64,000 nt of DNA from UBA4064 sp050179135 (GTDB lineage Bacteria; Desulfobacterota; Desulfobacteria; Desulfobacterales; Desulfatirhabdiaceae). The stretch spans positions 23,401-87,400 of the forward strand of contig JBFXFK010000001.1 of NCBI GenBank assembly GCA_050179135.1. The letters are read 5' to 3'. Position numbers and translations under genes: made by a program. This document shows, one piece after another, positions 17,139-23,903 of this stretch. The notes below the pieces were generated by a model. It had not been told where the DNA came from. It ran no database searches and saw only the letters and a program-made list of their open reading frames with translations. Numbering within the stretch: the first letter of the stretch is position 1; each line of letters begins with the position of its first letter.

Positions 17139-18695
17139 ATGAAATCATACATCCACCTAATCATCTTCATTCTTTTCGCCATTATTTCCCCGGCCGCCAT
17201 CCATGCGGCGCCGGCAAACACGGAACTGATCGTTCATGTCAAACCCGGTCTGTCACAATCCATGGACTGGCCCCGGGATGTGCTGGATAACCGCCGAATT
17301 CCCAAAACCGACGTGTTCCGGTTACAGGTTCCATCACCCCAGGCAGACCGGATTCTGTTGCAGCTTCGACGTGACAGCCGGATCATAAATGCCGACATGG
17401 CAAAGATGGGGTCATTTCCCCCGGAATCACAACAAACCGGTTTTCAGGAGACAGCCACCTGGCAGGAGATGATCCATCTGACGGATATCCAGAAAATATC
17501 CGATGGAAGAGATATTGTTGTGGCCCTTCTGGACAGCGGCATCGATGTGGGCAGCGCCTATTTCCGTTCCATGCTCTGGACCAACCCCGGCGAGATTCCA
17601 AACGATGGCATTGACAATGATGAAAATGGCTATGTTGATGATGTGGTGGGCATGAATTTCGGGGACGATAGCAACAATATTCAGGATTATATGGGGCATG
17701 GCACCCACATGAGTTCCGCAATGCTGACGGTTGCGCCCAACATTCGGATCATGGTGGTCAAAATCAACCAGGGCGGCAACAATTCATTTTCGGAAGGCGA
17801 TCTGATGGAGGCCATTTATTATGCCCAAAACAATGGGGCCGATATCCTGAACATGAGCCTGAACGCACCCCGGACATCGGGCCTGGAAACGGCCATACAG
17901 TCTGCCTGGCAGGCCGGCTGTGTTCTCAATGCCGCAGCCGGCAACAGCGGGGAATTTGCGCCCATCGGGTTTCCGGCATCCATGACAGAAACCCATGCGG
18001 TTGGCGCCATGTACACCGAAACCGAGGCGGCAAGCTGGTTTTCCACCACCGGGCCGGAGATGGATATTATGGCCCCGGGTGTTTCCATTCCGGTTACCGG
18101 CATTGGCGGAAGCCCGGAATATACCACCGGCACATCGGTCAGCACCGCCATCATCAGCGGGGCGTGTGCGGTGATCTTGAGCATGGACAACCGGTTAACC
18201 CCGTCGGCGCTCAAGGATGTGCTGATTCGTGGCGTGACCGATCTGGGAGAACCGGGCAGGGATGACATGTACGGATACGGAATATTGAATGGCACGGCCC
18301 TGTATGACCAGGTGCTGGTCCCGGTCGGCCAGAAAACCGGAACATGGGACTATACCCTGCCGTCCCAAACCCCGATTCAACTGTACATCAACACGACCAA
18401 TCTGTGGAATGAGGAGCCGCATCTGGAATGGTTTGCCTTGACCGGAACCATGCAGGACCTGTTTCTGCCGGTGTATCTGTTTACCGGAACCGAATTGGTC
18501 ATGGTGAGCGGTTCAATGGATCTGACGGCATACACGTATCCGTATGGGCCGGAAGAAACAACGCTGGTCGCGGAACTGCGGCTGCATGATCTGGGACTGT
18601 CCGCGGGAGATGCTTTCATCTTTGCCTATGCATATTCAACTGAAACCGGAGACATCCGCTTTCCGGAAATGGTAACCATACAGGTGATCAAATGA
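17139..18695 (+). CDS. Exported S8 (subtilisin-like) serine protease with shared C-terminal domain
   Basis: 518 residues from ATG 17139, where a classical signal peptide begins (IHLIIFILFAIISPAAIHA, cleavage before AP). A short propeptide-like region is followed by the S8 catalytic domain: Asp132 in VALLDSGID, His187 in GHGTHMSS, oxyanion Asn269 in AAGNSGE and Ser333 in GTSVSTAI, so the triad is complete. Residues 415-518 form a separate C-terminal domain that aligns with the end of the Ig-like protein encoded at 11447. This tail is probably a sorting, anchoring or secretion signal (inference). The stop overlaps the start of the gspC-like gene (ATGA, 18692), tying the protease to the secretion machinery. 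Confidence 0.88.
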   Translation: MKSYIHLIIFILFAIISPAAIHAAPANTELIVHVKPGLSQSMDWPRDVLDNRRIPKTDVFRLQVPSPQADRILLQLRRDSRIINADMAKMGSFPPESQQTGFQETATWQEMIHLTDIQKISDGRDIVVALLDSGIDVGSAYFRSMLWTNPGEIPNDGIDNDENGYVDDVVGMNFGDDSNNIQDYMGHGTHMSSAMLTVAPNIRIMVVKINQGGNNSFSEGDLMEAIYYAQNNGADILNMSLNAPRTSGLETAIQSAWQAGCVLNAAAGNSGEFAPIGFPASMTETHAVGAMYTETEAASWFSTTGPEMDIMAPGVSIPVTGIGGSPEYTTGTSVSTAIISGACAVILSMDNRLTPSALKDVLIRGVTDLGEPGRDDMYGYGILNGTALYDQVLVPVGQKTGTWDYTLPSQTPIQLYINTTNLWNEEPHLEWFALTGTMQDLFLPVYLFTGTELVMVSGSMDLTAYTYPYGPEETTLVAELRLHDLGLSAGDAFIFAYAYSTETGDIRFPEMVTIQVIK

Positions 18696-19432
18696 AACTC
18701 GCACTGATATTTGCGCTGGCCACGGTGCTGGCTGCGGCCACGCCGGTTTTTGCCGCAGCCCCGATGGTGGAAAAACAGATTTTTGGCGCTCCGACTGCCG
18801 TCGGCAAGCCGGTTGATCCGCCTAAAAGCGGCGCTGCCGACAAAAAGGAAATGGCCGATCAGAAAATCAAAAATGAAATCCTGTTTACAGGTGTGATCAT
18901 TACACCGAAAAGAAAGATTGCCTTGATAAAAGAAAAAAAAGAAACCGAAAAAGCCCTGGTCAGAAAAGAAGGCGATACCATTCATGGCATGGTGTTGAAA
19001 AGCATTGCATCCAATCATGTCATCATCACCGACCCCGATGGCAAGGACATCCGCTACAATTTGTTCCAGAGTGACCGCAAACGGCCGGATGCCCCGGCCA
19101 TGCCGCCGCCTGAAGCAAAACCGGCGCCTGGACAGGAAGCCGGCCCTCCTGGGGCGACACCGACAGGCAAACCGCAGGCCGGCGCTGCAGCATCCAAAAC
19201 CATGCCGACTAACGGGCAACCGCTGCCTGGACCCGTTACAACATCGGGTGGTCCTCCAGGGCAGGAAACGAATCTACCGAATACCCCGGGACAAACACCC
19301 CAGGCGCCCAAAGCCAATCCGTTTGGAGAAATATTCAAAAAATTCAAGGATGATCGTGTCAAGGGGGTCGTGCCCAATTCCAACTTCCGAAATCCGTTTC
19401 AGGATGCCATGAACAAGGCCATCGGTCAGTGA
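18692..19432 (+). CDS. GspC-like periplasmic secretion protein
   Basis: 246 residues with an N-terminal signal or anchor helix (LALIFALATVLAAATPVFA). A compact beta domain (ILFTGVIITPKRKIALIKEK, then VRKEGDTIHGMVLKSIASN and VIITDPDGKDIRYNLF) matches the homology-region (HR) fold of GspC/PilP, which touches the N0 domain of the secretin. The C-terminal half is Pro/Gly/Ala-rich and disordered, with no PDZ domain visible. It is translationally coupled to the S8 protease and lies 7.6 kb downstream of gspD. I call it GspC-like rather than GspC because it lacks PDZ and is remote from the other gsp genes. Confidence 0.6.
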   Translation: MKLALIFALATVLAAATPVFAAAPMVEKQIFGAPTAVGKPVDPPKSGAADKKEMADQKIKNEILFTGVIITPKRKIALIKEKKETEKALVRKEGDTIHGMVLKSIASNHVIITDPDGKDIRYNLFQSDRKRPDAPAMPPPEAKPAPGQEAGPPGATPTGKPQAGAAASKTMPTNGQPLPGPVTTSGGPPGQETNLPNTPGQTPQAPKANPFGEIFKKFKDDRVKGVVPNSNFRNPFQDAMNKAIGQ

Positions 19433-19485
19433 TCTGTCTTTATCATGTTTTCAGAGGGCTTTAATAAAACACCGGAGGATTCGAC

Positions 19486-20013
19486 ATGGAAATGATTGAT
19501 AATGTTCTATCGGCCATCAAGGAAATGATGCTTCCGGAGCTCGACAAAATCCGGGAGGAGAACCGGGAAATCAAGACCACCCTCATCATGATGAACAAAC
19601 GTCTGGATGATATCAATCTTCATCTGATCGATCATAGCAGACGAATTGACGAAACGAACAAGCGGATCGATTCTTTACGTGAGGAATTGGGCAACCGCAT
19701 CGATGAAACCAACAAGCGNNNNNNNNNNNNNNNNNNNNNNNNNNNNNNNNNNNNNNNNNNNNNNNNNNNNNNNNNNNNNNNNNNNNNNNNNNNNNNNNNN
19801 NNNNNNNNNNNNNNNNNNAACCGTATGTATGAAACCAACAATCGCACGGATTCCATTCGTGACGAGTTGATCAGACGCATGGATGCCTTTGCCCAGCGGC
19901 TCGATCGTCTGTATGAGGTGATTGTGCGCCGCGATGAGCATCTGGTGGCGGAAGAACGGATTTCGGCTTTGGAAAGGGACATGGCAGAGATCAAATATCG
20001 ACTGGCCGCGTGA
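19486..20013 (+). CDS. Coiled-coil protein with tandem repeat, interrupted by gap
   Basis: Preceded by GGAGG and an ATG at 19486. It encodes almost only heptad coiled coil, with a repeat RIDETNKRIDSLREELGN before the gap and RMYETNNRTDSIRDELIR after it, ending with a charged helix (ISALERDMAEIKYRLAA). A 100-N gap (19719-19818) cuts the repeat region, so length and frame across it are uncertain. No enzymatic domain is visible. It resembles the coiled-coil parts of the neighbouring nuclease-like family. Function unknown. Confidence 0.6.
   Translation: MEMIDNVLSAIKEMMLPELDKIREENREIKTTLIMMNKRLDDINLHLIDHSRRIDETNKRIDSLREELGNRIDETNKXXXXXXXXXXXXXXXXXXXXXXXXXXXXXXXXXXNRMYETNNRTDSIRDELIRRMDAFAQRLDRLYEVIVRRDEHLVAEERISALERDMAEIKYRLAA
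19719..19818. other. Assembly gap, 100 N
   Basis: A placeholder gap inside the coiled-coil repeat of the gene at 19486. The flanking units are similar, so the collapse is probably repeat-driven. Confidence 0.97.
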
Positions 20014-20216
20014 CAAATAGCGCTTTTAAGATAATGATTTTGGGAAGGGTTTTTCGATGCTCATGCCGAATCAAATCGAAAAAATCAGAAGCCATGCTTT
20101 CCACCAAAAACCCACCACACAGCGTCCCCCAGGACAGGATTGCAGGAAAGAATAAATTGACGCCATCATCCACCTGGTTATACAATTCAGAAAAATGCCA
20201 TATGGAGAAAACGAAA

Positions 20217-20694
20217 ATGGAAACCAGACTGGATCGAATTGAAAAAGGAATTGAGGCATTGTTCCTTGGGATTTCCGAATTAAAATAGGCTCAGAAAAAA
20301 ACGGACGAGCAACTCAACCGAACGGATGCCCAACTGAGAAAGACCGTCGAAAAGCTGGAAAAAATAGGCGACAATCTGGGTGATTTGGGTATTGTGCAGG
20401 GTGAAATAGCGGAGGAATTGTTTTACCGGTATGTGAAAGGCCTTTTAAAGCCACTGGATCTGCGCTTTGATCGAATGCCGGAATGTTAAAAGTGACGGGT
20501 GACGGGTTGCGGACGGCTGCACCCGTCACCTGTCACACAAAACCAAAATGCTGGCACGAATCGGTGCGCTGGTGGTGAAGGACGATGTCGGCAGATATGC
20601 GGAAAAAGCGGGGTTGTTTGTTTTGACGCAGACGAGTGACGGTGGGGCCGCGCTGTTGAATCGGAAAGGATTCAGGCCGAAAGAATTTTCATGA
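20217..20694 (+). pseudogene. Decayed coiled-coil nuclease-like gene
   Basis: Three in-order fragments. ATG 20217 encodes METRLDRIEKGIEALFLG and stops at TAG 20286. The same frame continues (KKTDEQLNRTDAQLRKTVEK; GDLGIVQGEIAEELFYRYV) to TAA 20487. After a GTGACGG/CCCGTCAC heptamer-like insertion, a frame from 20548 encodes MLARIGALVVKDDVGRYAEK, ending GFRPKEFS at 20694. The last fragment is the usual C-terminal piece of the coiled-coil PD-(D/E)XK family. One nonsense mutation plus a repeat insertion explain the decay. Confidence 0.65.
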
Positions 20695-20746
20695 ATAACT
20701 TTCTAATCTTACAAAACTACCAGGCTTCCACAGGACATGTGCTGAA

Positions 20747-20995
20747 ATGATAAGAATTCATCCCCATGCAATTCAGCGAATGGAGGAGCGCTGTGCAACC
20801 ACAGATGAGGTATATGCAACAGTGGAACATGGGGAAGTATTTCCAGCCAAATTTGGTCGATCCGGTTTTCGACGTAATTTTTTGTTTGACAATGATTTCG
20901 GCGGAAAACATTATCATAACAAGCAGGTAGAAGTTTTTGCAGTTCAGGAAGAATCCGACTGGGTCGTAATCACTGTCATTACACGGTTTTTTTGA
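20747..20995 (+). CDS. DUF4258 protein, probable toxin-like partner
   Basis: 82 residues. The pattern IHPHAIQRMEERCATTDEVY (H-x3-RM-ER, residues 4-23), then a central basic strand and a final VVITVITRFF, fits DUF4258, a small family related to RelE-like folds. A DUF2283 gene follows 18 bases later; the DUF4258/DUF2283 pair is a common co-occurring unit and is suspected to be a toxin-antitoxin module. That function is not established here. Confidence 0.75.
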   Translation: MIRIHPHAIQRMEERCATTDEVYATVEHGEVFPAKFGRSGFRRNFLFDNDFGGKHYHNKQVEVFAVQEESDWVVITVITRFF

Positions 20996-21013
20996 AAAGA
21001 GGGGAAAGAAAAA

Positions 21014-21253
21014 ATGAAATTCAGCTATGATCCCCAATACAATATTGCCTATATTCGACTAAGACCAAAATCTTCTGAAGTCGTATCTATCAAAATCAGC
21101 GATGAATTAATCGTAGATTTGTCACCAGATGGAACTGTCTATGGCATTGAGCTGCTGAATGCAAACGAACAATTAATGCAAGGTGATAACGGTAGGTTCC
21201 TGTTTTATAATGAACACAGCGGTCAGGAAGTCGATGTTTCAATTACCGTTTGA
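21014..21253 (+). CDS. DUF2283 protein, probable partner of the DUF4258 gene
   Basis: 79 residues with a good ribosome site (AGGGGAAAG). It has the DUF2283 hallmark MKFSYDPQYNIAYIRL, then VSIKISDELIVDLSPDGTVY and GIELLNANEQL. These proteins are small all-beta units with a conserved Asp and Gly in the DxxGxxxGIE segment. It is co-directional with and 18 bases after the DUF4258 gene. Confidence 0.85.
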   Translation: MKFSYDPQYNIAYIRLRPKSSEVVSIKISDELIVDLSPDGTVYGIELLNANEQLMQGDNGRFLFYNEHSGQEVDVSITV

Positions 21254-21333
21254 TAGGATAGGCTTCAGGAAGCAAAAGCGTTGCATTTAATACCCATCAT
21301 CACACTGACCTATGCCCCGTCAACCCCGATTGG

Positions 21334-21624
21334 ATGCACCCGGAATTTTGCAGCATGTCATGGGTCTTGCGCAGCAAAACCGCTATCCATGTAAATATCC
21401 AAATTATGCGAGCCTTCACAAAGATGCGGCAAATGATATTCGACAATGCCGAACTTCGCAAAGAAATCGATGAACTTAGAGATGATACGGATGGAAAGTT
21501 TCGAATTGTTTTTGAAACGCTCGATCAGTTATTGATTATCGAAAACAAGCCGAAAAAGAAGATTGGGTTTATGGCAAAGGAGAAGCAGGCGGAATTCGTT
21601 AATCGCGGTAATCTGACTTATTAA
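21334..21624 (+). pseudogene. C-terminal remnant of an ORF6N / KilA-N-type protein
   Basis: VLRSKTAIHVNIQIMRAFTK, then LRKEIDELRDDTDGKFRIVF and a basic PKKKIGF tail, is the characteristic C-terminal half of ORF6N-domain proteins. These are phage- or mobile-element-associated DNA-binding proteins. The N-terminal ORF6N domain is absent: upstream DNA gives no matching sequence, and the open frame begins with unrelated residues. It is therefore a fragment. Confidence 0.7.
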
Positions 21625-22110
21625 TATCCAATATGATATTAATGTGTTACTGATTAAGTTTACCAATTTGCCAACGTTATGTTGTGAGTTTATCGTAAGT
21701 GCCTGAAATTATAAATTGAAATTGCTATTTTTTGGACAAGCATAATTTCCTTTAAAATCAGTTGGTTGCTAATTCATGCCAAAATGACACAACATAATAT
21801 ATTTTTTTCAACAGGCTATGGTTTGAGTGGATTGGACCTCTCCAAATACGTCGGCTAATGCTCCAGAAACGCTACAGAACGATCAATATTAGCGGCAATC
21901 CATCTGATTAAAGAATTAGAGGAATCAGATGTAATATTGATTATTAACTGACAACATAACGTCCCCCACCCCATTATCTACATGGCGGGGGTTTTATGAA
22001 CTTCTGAAATACTTCCGGATAGAGAAACCACGGATAACGGAAAAGAAATTGCCGATGCAACTGAAAATGGCCTTTTTTTGAGTGTAGAAGCACCCAAGCG
22101 AATAATCCTG

Positions 22111-22185
22111 GGGAACCCGGTGCGGTAATTCTGCACGCCGGGATCTGTGAGGGGGCAGTCGGGTAACTGGCTGTCCTACCTCGAT
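22111..22185 (+). ncRNA. Probable 3' end (domains V-VI) of a group II intron
   Basis: The segment has a long hairpin (CCCGGTGCGG...CTGCACGCCGGG) with a short loop. It is followed by a linker (atctgtgag) and a second hairpin (GGGGCAGTC...GGCTGTCCTACC) with an unpaired A near its 3' strand, then TCGAT. This is the shape and sequence style of domains V and VI in bacterial group II introns. No reverse transcriptase or domain I sequence is recognisable upstream, so only a remnant is present. Confidence 0.55.
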
Positions 22186-22292
22186 CCCCCACGTTCCCCA
22201 AGACTACATAATTGTTTATTCGATTAAATTATGGCAGAGTCTATTCCTGATTCCATTAGATTGGATAGCAGCGTAACAGCCGGAGAGATATT

Positions 22293-22496
22293 ATGTTAAT
22301 AAAGGTTTTGATGACACAAGGCGAAGATGGATATTTTGTGGCTAGTTGTCCATCATTGAAAAGTTGTTGGTCACAGGGAAAAACAAAAACAGAAGCCCTG
22401 AAAAACATTCGTGAGGCGATTGAGTTGTTTTTGGAAATAGATCCGATAGAGTTTTCCTCAAGCCAATATCAAGAGATGATCGAATTGACAGTATGA
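22293..22496 (+). CDS. hicB: HicB-family antitoxin
   Basis: 67 residues with the HicB partial RNase H-like fold: VLMTQGEDGYFVASCPSLKS, then CWSQGKTKTEALKNIREAIE and a C-terminal helix. It neutralises HicA. Here HicB precedes HicA, and the two genes overlap by four bases (ATGA). A GGAGAG ribosome site lies 9 bases before the ATG. There is no separate DNA-binding domain, as in short HicB forms. Confidence 0.88.
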   Translation: MLIKVLMTQGEDGYFVASCPSLKSCWSQGKTKTEALKNIREAIELFLEIDPIEFSSSQYQEMIELTV

Positions 22497-22711
22497 AATT
22501 ACCACTGTTGTCTGGAAAAGAAGTTTATGCAGCTCTTGAACGGCTTGGATTTACAGAAATTCATCGAAAAGGCAGCCATGTTAAAATGCTCCATTCTGAT
22601 GGCAGAAAAATTGTATTTCCATATCACACTGAAATCGATCGATTTACGCTGAAAGGAGCATTACGAGATGCTGATATCGATCCCAATGAATTTCTCGAAT
22701 ATTTAGCATAA
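22493..22711 (+). CDS. hicA: HicA-family mRNA interferase toxin
   Basis: 72 residues: KEVYAALERLGFTEIHRKGS followed by HVKMLHSDGRKIVFPYHTE and a C-terminal helix. The double-stranded-RNA-binding fold with the conserved GSH motif (His near residue 29) is present, so the toxin should be active. Overlaps hicB. Confidence 0.9.
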   Translation: MKLPLLSGKEVYAALERLGFTEIHRKGSHVKMLHSDGRKIVFPYHTEIDRFTLKGALRDADIDPNEFLEYLA

Positions 22712-22877
22712 ATTATCAATTGATTAAAATAATTAGGTAGCCAAATCACCAGCGCCCCCCATCACTGATTAAGTTTACCAGGTTGCCAACGGAACAGTCA
22801 GAGGAAACAGGGGCAAGGTGACAAGTGACGTGAACAGCCGTCCGCAACCCGTTACCAGTAACCCGTTTGATATCCCC

Positions 22878-23873
22878 ATGTCCATAAAAGAAATTTTCAG
22901 CCGGTTTGTTATACGCCGGCATCGTAACCCCGATTGTGGTCCGGCCAAACAGAAAAACACTGCTGATACACCAGTTTCATTATCCGTCAATGATTTTTTA
23001 CCGGCATGTGATGTCCGGACCGATATCGTTATCTGTGTTCATGATGCCCTGGATGATCTCAAACGCTGCCTGGATTCTGTAATTCGAAATACTCCCGAAT
23101 CCTGCAAACTGATTCTGGTCAATGACGGCTCGGAACCGGAAACGACCCGTTTTTTGAAACAGTTTACAGAAATGGATTCAACCCGGTGTATTCTGTTGAG
23201 CAACAAAACGGCCCGGGGATATACAAAGGCGGCCAATCAGGGCCTGATGGCATCATCTGCCGAAAAGGTCATACTGCTGAACAGCGATACGATTGTCACC
23301 CCTCAATGGGTCGAACGAATGACAGAATGCAACGCGAGCAGCCCCGCAATTGGCATCGTGGGGCCACTTTCCAATGCCGCCAGTTGGCAATCGGTTCCAA
23401 AACGGTTCGATCCGGCCGGCGACTGGGCAGTCAATACGCTTCCGGACGGATATCCGCTTGATAAAATGTCTGAATTGATTTATCAGGTATCATCGAAACG
23501 GTTTCCGCGTGTCGCCTTTGTCAACGGATTCTGTTTTCTTGTCACTCGCAATCTGATCCAGTCGATTGGATTGCTGGATGAGCAGGCATTTCCGGACGGG
23601 TATGGGGAAGAAAATGATTACTGCCTGCGGGCAGCAAAAGCCGGATTTGAATTGGCTATCGCGGATCATGTGTATGTGTATCATGCCAAATCCAGAAGCT
23701 ATTCCCATGAACGCCGACTGAAACTCGCCCGTCAGGGATCAAAAGCACTGGCAAAAAAACATGGCGCCCGGATCATCCGGAAGGGAATAGACGGCCTGAA
23801 AAAACACCCGGATCTGGCGGAGCTCAGACAAAAAATCCGCAATCATCTGAATGAGGTCATGGCCGGGAAATGA
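22878..23873 (+). CDS. Glycosyltransferase family 2
   Basis: 331 residues from ATG 22878. A GTG at 22818 lies in GTGACNN-like repeat DNA and is rejected as the start. The GT2 domain begins DIVICVHDALDDLKRCLDSV, with LVNDGSEPETTRF and the metal site LLNSDTIVTPQWVE. The conserved acceptor-side region GYGEENDYCLRAAKAGFELA holds the ED-x-C catalytic-base motif. It is strongly similar (over long stretches nearly identical) to the second GT2 domain of the four-domain enzyme at 34938, so the two are recent paralogs. Likely adds one residue to the surface glycan. Opens the polysaccharide locus. Confidence 0.88.
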   Translation: MSIKEIFSRFVIRRHRNPDCGPAKQKNTADTPVSLSVNDFLPACDVRTDIVICVHDALDDLKRCLDSVIRNTPESCKLILVNDGSEPETTRFLKQFTEMDSTRCILLSNKTARGYTKAANQGLMASSAEKVILLNSDTIVTPQWVERMTECNASSPAIGIVGPLSNAASWQSVPKRFDPAGDWAVNTLPDGYPLDKMSELIYQVSSKRFPRVAFVNGFCFLVTRNLIQSIGLLDEQAFPDGYGEENDYCLRAAKAGFELAIADHVYVYHAKSRSYSHERRLKLARQGSKALAKKHGARIIRKGIDGLKKHPDLAELRQKIRNHLNEVMAGK

Positions 23874-23903
23874 TATTTTCACCATAATCAATCAGGATTG
23901 ACA

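Larger units (their letters stand above)
21649..22791. repeat. 28-base direct repeats flanking the intron remnant and HicBA
   Basis: ACTGATTAAGTTTACCA...TTGCCAACG occurs at 21649-21676 and 22764-22791, differing at two adjacent positions. Just inside the left copy, ACGTTATGTTGT (21674-21685) has its inverted complement ACAACATAACGT at 21951-21962. A 10-base inverted match also lies at 21788-21797. The 668-base gene-free stretch 21625-22292 thus holds nested repeats and a group II intron-like 3' end. Confidence 0.75.

Noticed and set aside
21674..21962. Possible integron attC site from the ACGTTATGTTGT / ACAACATAACGT inverted repeat with small cassette-like genes around
   Set aside because: The cores do not fit RYYYAAC / GTTRRRY, the spacing of 289 bases is too long, and no integrase is visible.
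23898..23903. TTG start two codons before the sulfotransferase ATG
   Set aside because: The ATG at 23904 has correctly spaced AGGA in front of it. The TTG directly abuts that site.
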